A DNA stretch of 51,257 nucleotides. Origin: Deltaproteobacteria bacterium (GTDB lineage Bacteria > Desulfobacterota > Desulfarculia > Adiutricales > Adiutricaceae). Of this stretch, positions 36,156 to 46,011 are shown in pieces. The position numbers and the translations under genes are program-made. The stretch covers positions 1 through 51,257 of the forward strand of contig JAISEK010000024.1 in assembly GCA_031264145.1 (NCBI GenBank), in the 5' to 3' direction. Positions within the stretch are counted from its first letter, which is position 1. Every line of letters begins with the position of its first letter. The notes below the pieces were generated by a model. The model was not told the origin of the DNA. It saw nothing but the letters and a program-made list of their open reading frames with translations, and did not search any database.

Positions 36156-37487
36156 TTATTCGGCGGATCCCTGGGGATCTTCGCCAGGCCCGCCGGGGCC
36201 AGTGGGCCCGTCGCCCTCGGCGGGTGCCTCCAGGGGAGCCAGACGCTCGAAGGCAATCACCGACGGCAGCGTCTGCCCCAGCTCCTCGGCCAAAAAGCTG
36301 CCCAGGAAACTGTGGGAATAGCGTCCGGCCTGGATCTCCAGGCCCTGGGGGAGGTTCAGGGCCATCTGGGTCTCCAGGCCCCCGTCCAGGCCCAGGGCCG
36401 AGACCAGCCCCATCTTCTGGGCCAAGACCGCCAGGTCGCTCAGGGCGATGGCCCCCTTGACCAGCACGACCACGGCCCGCCCCTGGCGGTCAAGGCCCAG
36501 GACGGCCCTGCTGGCCAGGCGCTCGGACCTCTTGACCCTTGTCCGGCCCAGGCGGTCCAGGACCATGAAGGACTGGATCACGGTGCCGTAGCCTTCCTGG
36601 CCAGGGTCATCCTCGGGGACCATCTCACGGTCGAGGAGCGTGGCCCGCGGCCTCCCGGGGTCGGCCCCGAGGGAGGGATCCTGGACCCAGAAGCCCCTGT
36701 AGGCCCCGTGGGCCCGGCTCCCGATGTCCTTGCCCTGCCGCCTAAGGAGGCCCATGTAGGAGCGGTCGGGGAAGTATTGTCCTGAGTTGACCAGGACGGG
36801 GGCCCCCGGGAGCCTCCTGGCCCAGGCCCGTATGTCGCCTGGGCGTTCCCGCCAGGGCCCCTCCTCGGACTCGTGGTAGGGGGCCAGGCGGAAGAAGTCC
36901 GGGGAGGCCCTGACCAGGAACACGTCCCTGGGGCCCAGCCTGGGCCCGTAGTTGGCCCTGGTCCGGGCCCGCCAGAGGCCCGGCTCCAGGAGCTCCCACT
37001 CGAAGGGCTCCAGGTAGGGGCCGAGGGACAGGCCGTCGATGGCCCTGCCGAGACATCCCTCCATGATCCGCGCGCCGCCGCGGAGTTCCGCCGGGCCGGC
37101 CGAGTCCAGGGAAAGGTTCCCCTGCCCGAAGGGCCGGGCGTCCCTCAGGAAGCCCACGCGCCCGTCGTCCCCTGGGCCATCCAGACGGCACTCGGCCTCA
37201 ATGGCCATGGGCCAGGCCGAGAGGTCGTCGGCGAAGGCCATGGCCAGTCTCAGCGGAGGACGGCCGGCCTCCTGGGGGACCAGGGCCTCGCGCCAGACAA
37301 GACCGCCCCGGTCGCCGGAGGCCGGGGACAGCCAGGCGGCCAGCTGCCAGATCTGGGAGCGCAGGAGACCGTCGGGGGGGAAATCGCCGGGCCCCTCGGG
37401 CGGTCCAGCGGCCAGGGCGATGCAGCCGGACAGGAGGGTCAAGGGCAGGGCAGCGAAATATAAAATTTGGCAAAAAAAACGGAACAT
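36156..37487 (-). CDS. Phosphodiester glycosidase (NAGPA) family lipoprotein
   Basis: A 443-residue exported protein. A signal peptide with lipobox LLSGC (Cys at about 22) targets it to the envelope. The C-terminal NAGPA domain shows HGAYRGFWVQ, GYGTVIQSFMVLDR and the active-site motif LGLDGGLETQMAL, with the DGG usual for phosphodiester glycosidases that uncover or trim sugar-1-phosphodiesters. The C-terminal tail is a Gly/Pro-rich linker. Probable role in cell-envelope polysaccharide processing. It is divergent from folD across about 330 bases. Confidence 0.8.
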   Translation of the reverse strand: MFRFFCQILYFAALPLTLLSGCIALAAGPPEGPGDFPPDGLLRSQIWQLAAWLSPASGDRGGLVWREALVPQEAGRPPLRLAMAFADDLSAWPMAIEAECRLDGPGDDGRVGFLRDARPFGQGNLSLDSAGPAELRGGARIMEGCLGRAIDGLSLGPYLEPFEWELLEPGLWRARTRANYGPRLGPRDVFLVRASPDFFRLAPYHESEEGPWRERPGDIRAWARRLPGAPVLVNSGQYFPDRSYMGLLRRQGKDIGSRAHGAYRGFWVQDPSLGADPGRPRATLLDREMVPEDDPGQEGYGTVIQSFMVLDRLGRTRVKRSERLASRAVLGLDRQGRAVVVLVKGAIALSDLAVLAQKMGLVSALGLDGGLETQMALNLPQGLEIQAGRYSHSFLGSFLAEELGQTLPSVIAFERLAPLEAPAEGDGPTGPGGPGEDPQGSAE

Positions 37488-37815
37488 GGTAAAGTGCCAA
37501 AAAAAGACAACGTGTCGCCGGCCGCCGGAGACCCCCCAGGGTCAAGGGAAGGCCAACGGTTGATACGAAGGCCACGGGCCATCCGGCGGAAGGTCTGGGA
37601 CGGGCCATCGCGCTCGCCACGGTTCGTTTTGATTCTACCACAGTCATGCGGTGTCAACTAATTTTGACGAAACGGCGACCTCTCCGGAAAACTGGCCGTT
37701 TCGGCCCGCCCCGCCGCGAGCCGGCCCCGGCCGGGCCGCCCGCAGCCCCATGAACCAACTCCCGCCTGCCTTATAACAGGACCAGGCTATTAAAACGCAT
37801 CCCCAAGGAGCTAAA

Positions 37816-38673
37816 ATGACGGCACAAATCATCAAGGGCCTGCCAGTGGCCAACGCCATCCGCGAGGAACTCATCCCCAAGGTCAAGGAACTGACCGCCA
37901 AAGGGATCCTGCCCAAGCTGGCCGTTGTCCTGGCCGGCGGCGACGACGCCTCCAGGGTCTACGCCCAGTCGAAGGAGAAGGTCGGCGACAAGCTGGGCAT
38001 CAAGGTCGAGATCCACATCAGGCCGGACGACGTCAAGGAGGAAGACCTCCTAAGGCTCGTAGACGATCTCAACGCCGACCCCAAGGTCCACGGCATCCTG
38101 GTCGAGCTCCCGCTCCCGAAGCATATCCGCAAGGAGCTGGTCATGAACCGCCTGGATCCCAAGAAGGACGTGGACGGCGTCCACCCGGTCAACCGGGGCT
38201 ATCTCCTGGGAGGCCAGGAGCACCTGGCCCTGGTGCCGGCCACGCCCCTGTCGTGCATCGAGCTCATCCAGCGCAGCGGCGTGGAGCTCAAGGGCAAGAG
38301 GGTGGCCCTGGTCGGCAGGGGCGACACCGTCGGCCGGCCGCTGGCCAGCCTCCTGATCAAGCGCGACGCCACCATCACCGTCTGCCACACCAAGACCGTC
38401 GACATGGGCTCCATCACCAAGGCCGCCGAGATCGTCGTGGCCGCCGCCGGCAGCCCTGGCCTGGTCAAGGCCAGCATGCTCTCCCCTGGCCAGATCGTCA
38501 TCGACGCCGGCATCAACCAGCTGCCCGACAACTCCATCACCGGCGACGTCGAGGCCGGGGCGGCCGAGGTGGTCGCCTTCTTGACCCCCGTTCCCGGCGG
38601 CGTGGGCTCGCTTACCACCAGCATCATCATGAGCAACCTCCTCAAGGCCATCCAGCTGCAGGGACTCTCCTAG
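37816..38673 (+). CDS. folD: Methylene-THF dehydrogenase / methenyl-THF cyclohydrolase
   Basis: A 285-residue cytosolic bifunctional folate enzyme, started at an ATG with AAGGAG six bases upstream. It catalyses NADP-linked oxidation of 5,10-methylene-THF and hydrolysis to 10-formyl-THF. Motifs: YAQSKEK (catalytic Lys), GILVELPLPKHI, KKDVDGVHPVN (active-site Asp) and GRGDTVGRP (cofactor loop), ending in TPVPGGVGSLT. The gene is followed by fchA, which also encodes a cyclohydrolase, 111 bases downstream. An A/T-containing stretch (ccttataac...) before the start may hold the promoter. Confidence 0.97.
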   Translation: MTAQIIKGLPVANAIREELIPKVKELTAKGILPKLAVVLAGGDDASRVYAQSKEKVGDKLGIKVEIHIRPDDVKEEDLLRLVDDLNADPKVHGILVELPLPKHIRKELVMNRLDPKKDVDGVHPVNRGYLLGGQEHLALVPATPLSCIELIQRSGVELKGKRVALVGRGDTVGRPLASLLIKRDATITVCHTKTVDMGSITKAAEIVVAAAGSPGLVKASMLSPGQIVIDAGINQLPDNSITGDVEAGAAEVVAFLTPVPGGVGSLTTSIIMSNLLKAIQLQGLS

Positions 38674-38784
38674 AGATCGGCCCCGGACGGAACGCACGCG
38701 GACCAGAATTCCCCAGGCCCTGGCCCCGGACAGGCCAGGGCGGGCCAAAACGCGCCCTTTGGCAATTAAAATGAGAGGTCGATA

Positions 38785-39426
38785 ATGTCACACCACATAC
38801 CGCCAGTCTACGACATGAGCATCAGCGAGTTCCTCAAGGTGGCCGCCTCCAGCGCCCACGTGCCCGGCGGGGGCAACGTCTCGGCCGTCGTGGCCACCCT
38901 GGGGGCCTCCATGGGGGCCATGGTGGCCAGCCTCACCAAGGGCAAGAAGGGCTACGAGGAGTACCAGGATCAGAACGACGCCATCCTCAAGGCCTTCATG
39001 GACGGCATCGAGGAACTCAAGGCAATGACCATCGGCGACATAGAGGCCTTCGACGCCTACATGGCCACCTTCAAGCTGCCCAAGGACACCGACGATCAGA
39101 AGAAGGCCCGGGGCGAGGCCATCCAGGCCGCCGGCCAGAAGGCCACCCTGGCCCCCCTGAACGTCTGCCGCAAGTGCCTCGACCTCCTCAAGGAGGCCGG
39201 CAAGCTCGCCCCCTTCGGCAACAAGGGCGCCATCAGCGACTGCGGCGTCGCGGCCATCGTCCTGGAGGCGGCCATCCGGGCGGCCATGCTGTCCGTGGAC
39301 ATCAACCTCCCCAGCCTCAAGGACCAGGCCTTCGTCGACAAGGTCAAGGCCGAGCGGGCCATGATCTTCACCGAGGCCGAGGAGATCAAGGTCTCCATCC
39401 TGCACCACATGAGGACCCGCTGGTAA
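38785..39426 (+). CDS. fchA: Methenyl-THF cyclohydrolase, cyclodeaminase-type
   Basis: A 213-residue all-helical protein of the formiminotransferase-cyclodeaminase C-terminal family, with a GAGAGGT ribosome site. VPGGGNVSAVVATLGASMG near residue 30 is the characteristic substrate-binding loop, and GDIEAFDAYM and GNKGAISDCGVAA follow. In anaerobes the stand-alone form (FchA) hydrolyses methenyl-THF to formyl-THF, often in the methyl branch of the Wood-Ljungdahl pathway or in purine/glycine metabolism. Together with FolD upstream it gives overlapping cyclohydrolase capacity. Confidence 0.9.
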   Translation: MSHHIPPVYDMSISEFLKVAASSAHVPGGGNVSAVVATLGASMGAMVASLTKGKKGYEEYQDQNDAILKAFMDGIEELKAMTIGDIEAFDAYMATFKLPKDTDDQKKARGEAIQAAGQKATLAPLNVCRKCLDLLKEAGKLAPFGNKGAISDCGVAAIVLEAAIRAAMLSVDINLPSLKDQAFVDKVKAERAMIFTEAEEIKVSILHHMRTRW

Positions 39427-39582
39427 CCTGGGACTGCCCCGCCCCAAAGTTCCCATGGCCCCGGGCTTTTCCGGCCTGGGGCCTTTTCGGGCCCAATGCC
39501 TGGCCCACTTCCCCTTCGCGCCTGCCCAGGCCCCCGGATCGCCGGGAGCCACAGAAAACCAGACCCGCGTTAGATTAAAAAT

Positions 39583-39682
39583 GCCGCCGGGAGCTGGAAC
39601 TCCGGGCGGCAGGGGCATCCCCCCTGCCTTTGTCCAAAAGATTCGCCCCCGCAGGGTTTTGGTCGTCCCTGCGGGGGCTTTC
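39583..39682 (+). terminator. Tandem terminator hairpins after fchA
   Basis: First hairpin at 39583-39610 (gccgccggga / tccgggcggc with one mismatch). Second at 39645-39678 (gcccccgcaggg / ccctgcgggggc, perfect), followed by ttt. The pair should end folD-fchA transcription before rpmE. Confidence 0.7.
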
Positions 39683-39755
39683 AATTATCCGCCCCTAAAG
39701 ACGGGCTCCACCACGAACGAGCCCAACAAAAGAACAAAAAACCAAAAAACAGGCC

Positions 39756-39784
39756 TTGACTAGCCAGGCACCCTGTGGTTAAAT
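39756..39784 (+). promoter_or_regulatory. Sigma-70-type promoter for the rpmE-prfA-prmC operon
   Basis: TTGACT (39756-39761), 17 bases, then TTAAAT (39779-39784). It lies about 140 bases upstream of rpmE, after the terminator pair. Confidence 0.6.
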
Positions 39785-39925
39785 ATCAGATTGCGCTGAC
39801 GAGCCGGGCCCACCCGGCGGTCAGGCAAAGGGACCGGGACGGTCTCCCGAAAGGCGCGTCCACGGCCAAGGGCAACAACCTCGACATACCCAGGGAGGCC
39901 GCCGGCTAGAGGCGGACGAGTCGCC

Positions 39926-40153
39926 ATGAAGCAAGACATTCACCCCAACTACAAGGAAGTCACGGCCGTCTGCGCCTGCGGCAACGAGTTCGTGACCGGC
40001 TCGATCCTCGACGGCATCAAGGTGGAAATCTGCTCCGCCTGCCACCCGTTCTTCACCGGCAAGCAGAAACTGATCGACACCGCCGGCCGGGTCGAGCGCT
40101 TCCAGCGCAAGTACGCCAACGCCCCGCAGCCGACCAGCAAGAAGAAGAAGTAG
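39926..40153 (+). CDS. rpmE: 50S ribosomal protein L31
   Basis: A 75-residue ribosomal protein of the zinc-binding (C+) type. CAC (residues 16-18) and CSAC (36-39) give the four cysteine ligands. The start MKQDIHPNY and the Lys-rich end are typical. It is the first gene of the rpmE-DUF1385-prfA-prmC operon, an order common in deltaproteobacteria. Confidence 0.98.
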   Translation: MKQDIHPNYKEVTAVCACGNEFVTGSILDGIKVEICSACHPFFTGKQKLIDTAGRVERFQRKYANAPQPTSKKKK

Positions 40154-40171
40154 GGACCAGGGGGCCTCGGG

Positions 40172-41275
40172 ATGTCTAGGGCCGTGGACTACACCGGCGG
40201 CCTTTCTCGGAAGGCCTTGGCCCAGGCGCTCCTCCTCTGGCCCGGCCTGGCCGCGCCCGAGGGGCCACCGGCACCGCCGGTGACCCCAGGGAAAACCGTG
40301 GGCGGGCAGGCGGTCATCGAGGGAGTCATGATGAGGGGACCGGGCCGATGGGCCGTCATGGTCAGAAAGACCGACGGCTCCATCGAGGGCAGTGTCAAGG
40401 ACCACCGGGCCTGGACCAACCGAAAGCCCTGGAAGTATCCCTTCGCCAGGGGCCTGGCCGTCCTCGTCGAGTCCCTGGTCCTGGGAGTGAAGGCCCTCAG
40501 CTATTCCACGGAGGTCACGGCCGGCGACCAGATGGCCGCCGCGAGGGGCCAGGACGCGCCGAAAGCGGATGGCGACGGCCGGCCAGACGCGAAGGCCATA
40601 GGTCCCCTGGCCATCTTCCTCAGCCTCGCCCTGGGGCTGGGAATGGGCCTCTTTCTTTTCGTGGCCCTCCCCCACGTGCTCTCCATCTGGCTCGGCGTCC
40701 TGGGCGGCTTCGACGAGATGTCCCTCCTTTTCCACCTCCTCGACGGCCTTCTGAAATTCGCCATCTTCCTGGCCTACGTCTGGGGCATAGGCCTGATTCC
40801 AGACATAGCCAGGGTCTACGCCTACCATGGGGCCGAGCACCAGGCCATCCACGTGTATGAGGCCGGGCTGCCGCTCTCGCCGGCCGAAGCCAGGGCCTTC
40901 CCGACCTGGCACCCCCGCTGCGGGACGGCCTTCATCTTCCTGGTCCTGTCCGCGAGCATCCTCTTCTTCGCCATCGCCTTTCCCCTCCTGGCCCCCTTCG
41001 GCGGGCTCGAGAGGCTCCCCAGGGCCCTGGCCGGCGTGGGCCTCAAGATTCTCTTCACCCCGCTGCTGGCCGCCGTGGCCTACGAGATAACTAGGCTGGC
41101 CGGCAGGCCCGAGTCGGGCCGCCTCTGGAGGGCCCTGGTCTGGCCGGGCCTGATCCTCCAGCGCATCACCACCCGGCGCCCGGACGAGGCCCAGCTGGAA
41201 GTGGCCTTCAAGTCCCTGGAGGCGGTCCTGCCGGAAAAGGGCCAGGCCCTGGAATCCCCATGTCCCTCGAACTGA
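40172..41275 (+). CDS. DUF1385 family membrane protein (YqhQ-like)
   Basis: A 367-residue membrane protein. The N-terminal block [20 protein letters not shown], followed by [15 protein letters not shown], is the DUF1385 signature. Helices run at about 143-175, and [12 protein letters not shown] (after YAY) and [13 protein letters not shown] are further conserved blocks, followed by two C-terminal helices. The first 40 residues are variable and the start uncertain. Biochemical role unknown; it is regularly found next to rpmE and prfA. It overlaps prfA by 16 bases. Confidence 0.9.
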   Translation: MSRAVDYTGGLSRKALAQALLLWPGLAAPEGPPAPPVTPGKTVGGQAVIEGVMMRGPGRWAVMVRKTDGSIEGSVKDHRAWTNRKPWKYPFARGLAVLVESLVLGVKALSYSTEVTAGDQMAAARGQDAPKADGDGRPDAKAIGPLAIFLSLALGLGMGLFLFVALPHVLSIWLGVLGGFDEMSLLFHLLDGLLKFAIFLAYVWGIGLIPDIARVYAYHGAEHQAIHVYEAGLPLSPAEARAFPTWHPRCGTAFIFLVLSASILFFAIAFPLLAPFGGLERLPRALAGVGLKILFTPLLAAVAYEITRLAGRPESGRLWRALVWPGLILQRITTRRPDEAQLEVAFKSLEAVLPEKGQALESPCPSN

Positions 41276-42348
41276 CAGAACTGGCCGATCTCGAGTCGCG
41301 ATACGTGGACCTCGAGCGCGAGCTCCAGAACCCGGACCTGATCCGCAACCAGAGATCCTACACGGCCACCGCCCGCCGCCTGGCCGAGCTGGGCCGCATC
41401 CTGGAGGTCTGGCGGAGGATCGCCAGGACCGAGGACGAGATCGAGGGGGCCAGGAGCCTTCTGGAGGACCAGAGCCAGGAGGTGCGGGAGCTGGCCCAGG
41501 CCGAGCTGGACGAGCTGGGGCTCGGCCTCGGGCGGGACCAGGAGGAGCTCAAGGCCCTCCTCTTGCCCCGCGACCCCAACGACGACAAGAACACCATCCT
41601 GGAAATCAGGGCCGGGACCGGCGGCGACGAGGCCGCCCTCTTTGCCGGGGATCTCTACCGCATGTACCACCGCTTCGCCGAGTCCCGGCGCTGGCGCTGC
41701 GACATCCTGAGCTCCAACCCCTCCGGCGGGGCCGGGGGCTTCAAGGAGATAGTCTTCTCCATCGAGGGCGACCGGGTCTACAGCCACCTCAAGCACGAGA
41801 GCGGCGTCCACCGGGTCCAGAGGGTGCCGGCCACCGAGGCCCAGGGCCGGATCCACACCTCCACCGTGACCGTGGCCGTCCTGCCCGAGGCCGAGGAGGT
41901 CGACGTGGACATCCGGCCCGAGGAAATAAGGGTGGACGTCTTCCGATCCTCCGGCCCCGGAGGCCAGAGCGTCAACACCACCGACTCGGCGGTCAGGGTC
42001 ACCCACGTCCCATCCGGCCTGGTCGTCATCTGCCAGGACGAGAAGTCCCAGCTCAAGAACAAGCTCAAGGCCCTCAAGGTCCTCCGGGCCCGCCTCCTGG
42101 ACAAGGCCAATTCCGAGCAGCGCCAGAGGATAAGCGACGAGCGCCGGGAGCAGGTCGGCACGGGCGACCGCAGCGAGCGCATCAGGACCTACAACTTTCC
42201 CCAGGGTCGGGTCACCGACCACCGGGTTGGCCTCACCCTTTACCGGCTCTCCGAAATCCTCGACGGCGACCTCGCCGAGATAATCTCCCAGGTGGGGGCC
42301 TTCTTCCAGGCCAGGCTCCTGGCCTCCGCGAGCCAGGCCCATGTCTGA
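41260..42348 (+). CDS. prfA: Peptide chain release factor 1
   Basis: A 362-residue factor that ends translation at UAA and UAG. The stop-codon-reading tripeptide PAT is at 190-192, which distinguishes RF1 from RF2 (SPF). GGQ at 234-236 ([10 protein letters not shown]) triggers peptide release, and its glutamine is methylated by PrmC, the next gene. Full length with all domains. The start lies within the DUF1385 gene and the end overlaps prmC by eight bases, showing tight coupling. Confidence 0.98.
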   Translation: MSLELTELADLESRYVDLERELQNPDLIRNQRSYTATARRLAELGRILEVWRRIARTEDEIEGARSLLEDQSQEVRELAQAELDELGLGLGRDQEELKALLLPRDPNDDKNTILEIRAGTGGDEAALFAGDLYRMYHRFAESRRWRCDILSSNPSGGAGGFKEIVFSIEGDRVYSHLKHESGVHRVQRVPATEAQGRIHTSTVTVAVLPEAEEVDVDIRPEEIRVDVFRSSGPGGQSVNTTDSAVRVTHVPSGLVVICQDEKSQLKNKLKALKVLRARLLDKANSEQRQRISDERREQVGTGDRSERIRTYNFPQGRVTDHRVGLTLYRLSEILDGDLAEIISQVGAFFQARLLASASQAHV

Positions 42349-43336
42349 TCGGCCCTTGACCGTGGCCGGGATCCTGGCCATCACGGCCGACTTCCTGGCC
42401 AAGAAGGACCCCTCCTGCCCCCGGCTCGAGGCCGAGCTGCTCCTGGGCCGGGTCCTGGGGCTCAAGCGGGTCAGCCTCTACGTGAACTTCGAGCGCCTCC
42501 TCTCGGAGGCCGAGATCTGCCAGTACCGCGAGCTCGTTAGGAGAAGGGCCGCCCACGAGCCGGTGGCCTACATCCTGGGCCAAAAGGAATTCTACGGCCT
42601 GGATCTGTCCGTCACCCCGGACACGCTCATTCCCAGGCCGGAGACGGAGCACCTGGTGGACGAGGCCCTGAGGCTTCTGAAGGAGGCCGCCGAGGGACCG
42701 GCCCAGGAGCCGGATCTGCCCCCCGAGGAGGACCCGGAATCCGGGGATGGCGGCGAACCGCCGAAGGCCCCGGCCCCCGGGCCAGCGCGGGAGCCCGAAA
42801 CGGTCCCGGGCCAGGCCAGGCCCGTCCCCGAGCCCCTGGTGGCCGACATAGGGACAGGATCCGGGGCCATCGCCCTGGCCCTCCTCTCCGCCCACCCGAC
42901 CCTAAGGGTCGAGGCCACCGACGTTGACCCCAAGGCCCTGGCCGTCGCCTCCCTGAACGCCAAAAAGCTGGGCCTCGATGCCCGGGTCGCCTTCCATGAG
43001 GGCGACCTGGCCGCCCCCCTGGCCGGCAAGAGCCTCGATCTCGTCTGCGCCAACCTGCCGTACGTCCCGGACCGCGACATGGATTCCCTGGCCCCCACCG
43101 TGGCCCTGTACGAGCCTTCCCTGGCCCTCAGGGGCGGCCCGGAGGGCCTGGACCTGATAGCCAGGCTGCTTTCCTCCGTGAGGCCGCTTTTGAGTGAGGA
43201 GGGCTTCGTCCTCCTGGAGATCTGGCCAGACTCGCTGCCCAAGGTCCAGGCCCTGGCCGCCCAGGCCGGGCTCACCCCCATGGCGCCGGTCCTGGACTAC
43301 TCCAAGAAGGCCAGGATCTTCGTGGCCCAGGCCTAG
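42341..43336 (+). CDS. prmC: Release factor glutamine methyltransferase
   Basis: A 331-residue enzyme that methylates the GGQ glutamine of RF1 and RF2. The N-terminal helical domain contains [13 protein letters not shown], and [10 protein letters not shown] (97-106) precedes the methyltransferase fold. [11 protein letters not shown] (169-179) is the SAM site. The catalytic motif is NLPY (238-241) where most PrmC proteins have NPPY. A Pro/Glu-rich insertion of about 45 residues (118-163) separates the domains and makes the protein longer than the usual 280. It overlaps prfA by eight bases. Confidence 0.93.
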   Translation: MSDRPLTVAGILAITADFLAKKDPSCPRLEAELLLGRVLGLKRVSLYVNFERLLSEAEICQYRELVRRRAAHEPVAYILGQKEFYGLDLSVTPDTLIPRPETEHLVDEALRLLKEAAEGPAQEPDLPPEEDPESGDGGEPPKAPAPGPAREPETVPGQARPVPEPLVADIGTGSGAIALALLSAHPTLRVEATDVDPKALAVASLNAKKLGLDARVAFHEGDLAAPLAGKSLDLVCANLPYVPDRDMDSLAPTVALYEPSLALRGGPEGLDLIARLLSSVRPLLSEEGFVLLEIWPDSLPKVQALAAQAGLTPMAPVLDYSKKARIFVAQA

Positions 43337-44345
43337 CGCGCCGGCATCGACACGCTCGCAGCGATGGATATTGATGCGGCGACCAAGGGGCCGACGCTGT
43401 CCGTCCGCGAGATAGCGGCTGCAGTCGGGGAATGAGTCCGCTCCATGACTGACGACGGCGTTGAGTTCTGGATCCGGGTAATTGGGCAAATAGGCAAGGA
43501 AACTGGCTACATCTGTTACAGCGCTCCAATAGCCGCCGTCCTCGGCAAGACCCGCCAGACACCCAAAGTCGACGTCATCAAAGGCGATTTTGTCCCGCCC
43601 AGGGAAATCGAGTACCGCTTCACGCTGACGCCCGCGAACAGGACAACCAGCATCCTGGCGCATGACCTTGGAAACCGTCCTGGCCGGCGAAGGACCTCTA
43701 CGACATTAACATCTATGCGACAGCACAGCCGTCTGATGCGGACGCAGTCAGCGCTCCTTGCGGAAGACTGTCGAGGGGCGGGCACAGCCAAGCAGATGGA
43801 GATATCCCCGGTGCCGTCGCACTGGTTGCGGAAGCCCTGCGATGTCTGACCTCTGGGTGCGGCACAGAAACAAATACGGCCTCGCTTCCCAGGCCGCCTG
43901 GGACACGGCAACAGGCTCAGTCAAGGCTTTGGCTGGTATGGCAAAACGAGACGATGAGGCAACGCAGGCGTCAAAAAGACCACTGCTTCTGCATTTTCAG
44001 ACGTTTTGCGCACTGCTTTGATAAAATGCGCACCCCACTCGACCCAGACGAGAAGGGTCAAGATTGACGACCATGCAAATAACCCCTGGAAAGCCTGAAA
44101 ATGGCCAGGTTCAAGACCTCTTATCAAGGCTTTATTTTAGCAGATCTCAACAAAGCAAGCTTTCTAGCTTTCTACATCAGCAACAAATTTAATCGCACCA
44201 AAATAGAGCGCACCTGACAAAACATGGCGGACAGGAGGACAGGGACCGAAATTACGCGATCATCTGGTGTTCAGCGACAGAAATTTCGCCAAGATTGCCT
44301 AGCATCGGTGTGACGAGCTCTTGGAGATTGTCGGGGGATTGTGAA
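43337..44345. other. Mixed-composition region after prmC, no supported gene
   Basis: About 1 kb in which the very GC-rich backbone gives way, right at the prmC stop, to DNA of moderate composition. A short frame directly after prmC reads AAMDIDAATKGPTLSVREIA, and another begins MTDDGVEFWIRVIGQIGKET (43445-43849). Neither has a recognisable family. From 44100 to 44290 it is AT-richer and may hold the promoter of the AlbA_2 gene. Probably the left part of an inserted segment. Confidence 0.4.
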
Positions 44346-45815
44346 ATGCTGGCCAAACTTCTGCGGCTTATCAGCGACGGCGAAGGACCTACTACCGAGT
44401 TGAAACGTTGCACGAGCGAGGTTTCGAACAGCGTTTTTGAAACCGTGTCGTCATTTTCAAACCGCTACGACGGTCACATCCTGCTGGGCGTCGAGGACAA
44501 TGCCACCATCAGCGGCGTAAACTCTCAAGCTTTAACTGGTATCAAGAAAAATTTTGCGAACACTCTCAACAACACCCAACGTTTCTCGCCCACATTGTTT
44601 CTAGCTCTTGAGGAAACGGAGATTGACGGCAAAACAGTGCTATGGTGTTACGTCCCTGCCAATTCGCAAGTCGTGATGTTCAACGGCAGAATCTACGACC
44701 GCACAGAGGACGGCGATATCGATATAACGCGCAACTCCGCAATGGTGACGCATATCCACCAGCGCAAGGCGGCAGATTATTCGGAGCGCAAGATATTTCC
44801 CTACGCAAAGGAGAGCGATTTTGAGTTTTCGCGGCTATTGGCCCTTGCACGGAGGCTTGCCGTCACCCACCGCATGGACCATCCGTGGGAAGGGATGAGC
44901 GATAGTGAAATCGTCAAAAGTGCCGGATTATTCCAAACCGACCCGGAATCAGGCAAGTCTGGCTACACGCTTGCGGCTATTCTGCTGTTCGGGCGCGAGG
45001 AGCTCATCCGTGCCTGTACGCCTAACTATATTACCGACGCTATCTGCCGACGCGAAAACCTTGACAGATACGACGACAGACTTATGGTTACGTCGAATTT
45101 GATTGACGCTTACGACCAACTCATGGAGTTTGTCGCCAAACACACGCTCGACAGGTTCTTTCTCATCGATAGTCAGCGTGTAAGCGTGAGGTCCTGGATT
45201 GCCCGAGAGCTTGTGAGCAACATTCTCGTTCACCGTGAGTACACGAGTGCCTATCCCGCTAAAATTATTATTGAGCGTGACCACATTGCGACAGAAAACT
45301 GGTGCTTGCCTAAATCTCCCGGCAAGATTGACCCGAACGCATTCACGCCATATCCAAAAAATCCGCTGCTCGCTAATTTTTTCGTCAACATCGGACGCGC
45401 CGATGTGCTTGGCTCATGCGTTCGTAATTTGTATAAATACACTAAAATTTACTCGGGTGGGGAACCTGAACTGGTTGAGGGCGATGTGTTCAGGACGATT
45501 GTGCCCCTCGAGTTAGCGGCCATATCTGTGACCGATAACGCCAAAATGTCCGATAAAACGTCCGATAACAGCGGAATGTCCGATAACGCCGGAATGTCCG
45601 ATAAATTTTCCGTGACCCATAAAAAGCACCGCGCCGCACTTCTCGCCCATCTTGCCGACAACGATGAAGTCAGCGCATCGGAAGCGGCAACTATCATCGC
45701 ACGTTCGACAAAAACAGCCCGGCGCGCGTTGCTTCGGCTTGTCGACGAATGTATTGTCGAAACTGCTGGGGGAAACCGAAACCGTACGTATAAGATGAAG
45801 CGGCAACCGGCCTGA
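44346..45815 (+). CDS. AlbA_2/Schlafen-type ATP-binding regulator
   Basis: About 489 residues from the ATG at 44346; a TTG at 44295 is an alternative start. Residues 8-140 form an AlbA_2 (Schlafen-like) domain: EGPTTELKRC, ETVSSFSNRYDGHILLGVED and VMFNGRIYDRTEDGD. The middle (about 190-360) matches the GHKL-like part of the same family, with RSWIARELVSNILVHREYT and IIIERDHIATENW. A short Met-Ser-Asp repeat linker is followed by a winged-helix end (VSASEAATIIARSTKTARRA). Family members are putative transcriptional regulators, often in accessory DNA. Lower GC than its neighbours on both sides, so probably acquired. Confidence 0.85.
   Translation: MLAKLLRLISDGEGPTTELKRCTSEVSNSVFETVSSFSNRYDGHILLGVEDNATISGVNSQALTGIKKNFANTLNNTQRFSPTLFLALEETEIDGKTVLWCYVPANSQVVMFNGRIYDRTEDGDIDITRNSAMVTHIHQRKAADYSERKIFPYAKESDFEFSRLLALARRLAVTHRMDHPWEGMSDSEIVKSAGLFQTDPESGKSGYTLAAILLFGREELIRACTPNYITDAICRRENLDRYDDRLMVTSNLIDAYDQLMEFVAKHTLDRFFLIDSQRVSVRSWIARELVSNILVHREYTSAYPAKIIIERDHIATENWCLPKSPGKIDPNAFTPYPKNPLLANFFVNIGRADVLGSCVRNLYKYTKIYSGGEPELVEGDVFRTIVPLELAAISVTDNAKMSDKTSDNSGMSDNAGMSDKFSVTHKKHRAALLAHLADNDEVSASEAATIIARSTKTARRALLRLVDECIVETAGGNRNRTYKMKRQPA
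45545..45604 (+). repeat. Four copies of AAYGTCCGATAA inside the AlbA_2 gene
   Basis: Copies at 45545-45556, 45557-45568, 45575-45586 and 45593-45604 encode the (M)SDK/SDN repeats of the linker between the ATP-binding and winged-helix parts. Spacing is 12, 18 and 18 bases, all multiples of three, so copy-number change keeps the frame. Confidence 0.85.
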
Positions 45816-46011
45816 TGGCCCCACCCAATAGGTACCAGGAGGAGGTAACGTCCGGCTCCTCGGGAATCCCCCGCCTTTCGGGGGGAGGGGCAGGACGCCA
45901 ATTCTCTGGGACCCAGGGTGTCCCGCTTAGCCGGCCTGGCCCCGACGACGGGACCATTGGTCGCCAATCGCGTTCCCCCGTCAACGGCACGGGGCGGAAG
46001 AAGGGCTTGCC

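Noticed and set aside
45545-45604. CRISPR array
   Set aside because: The repeats are 12 bases, lie in frame inside a gene and have no unique spacers.
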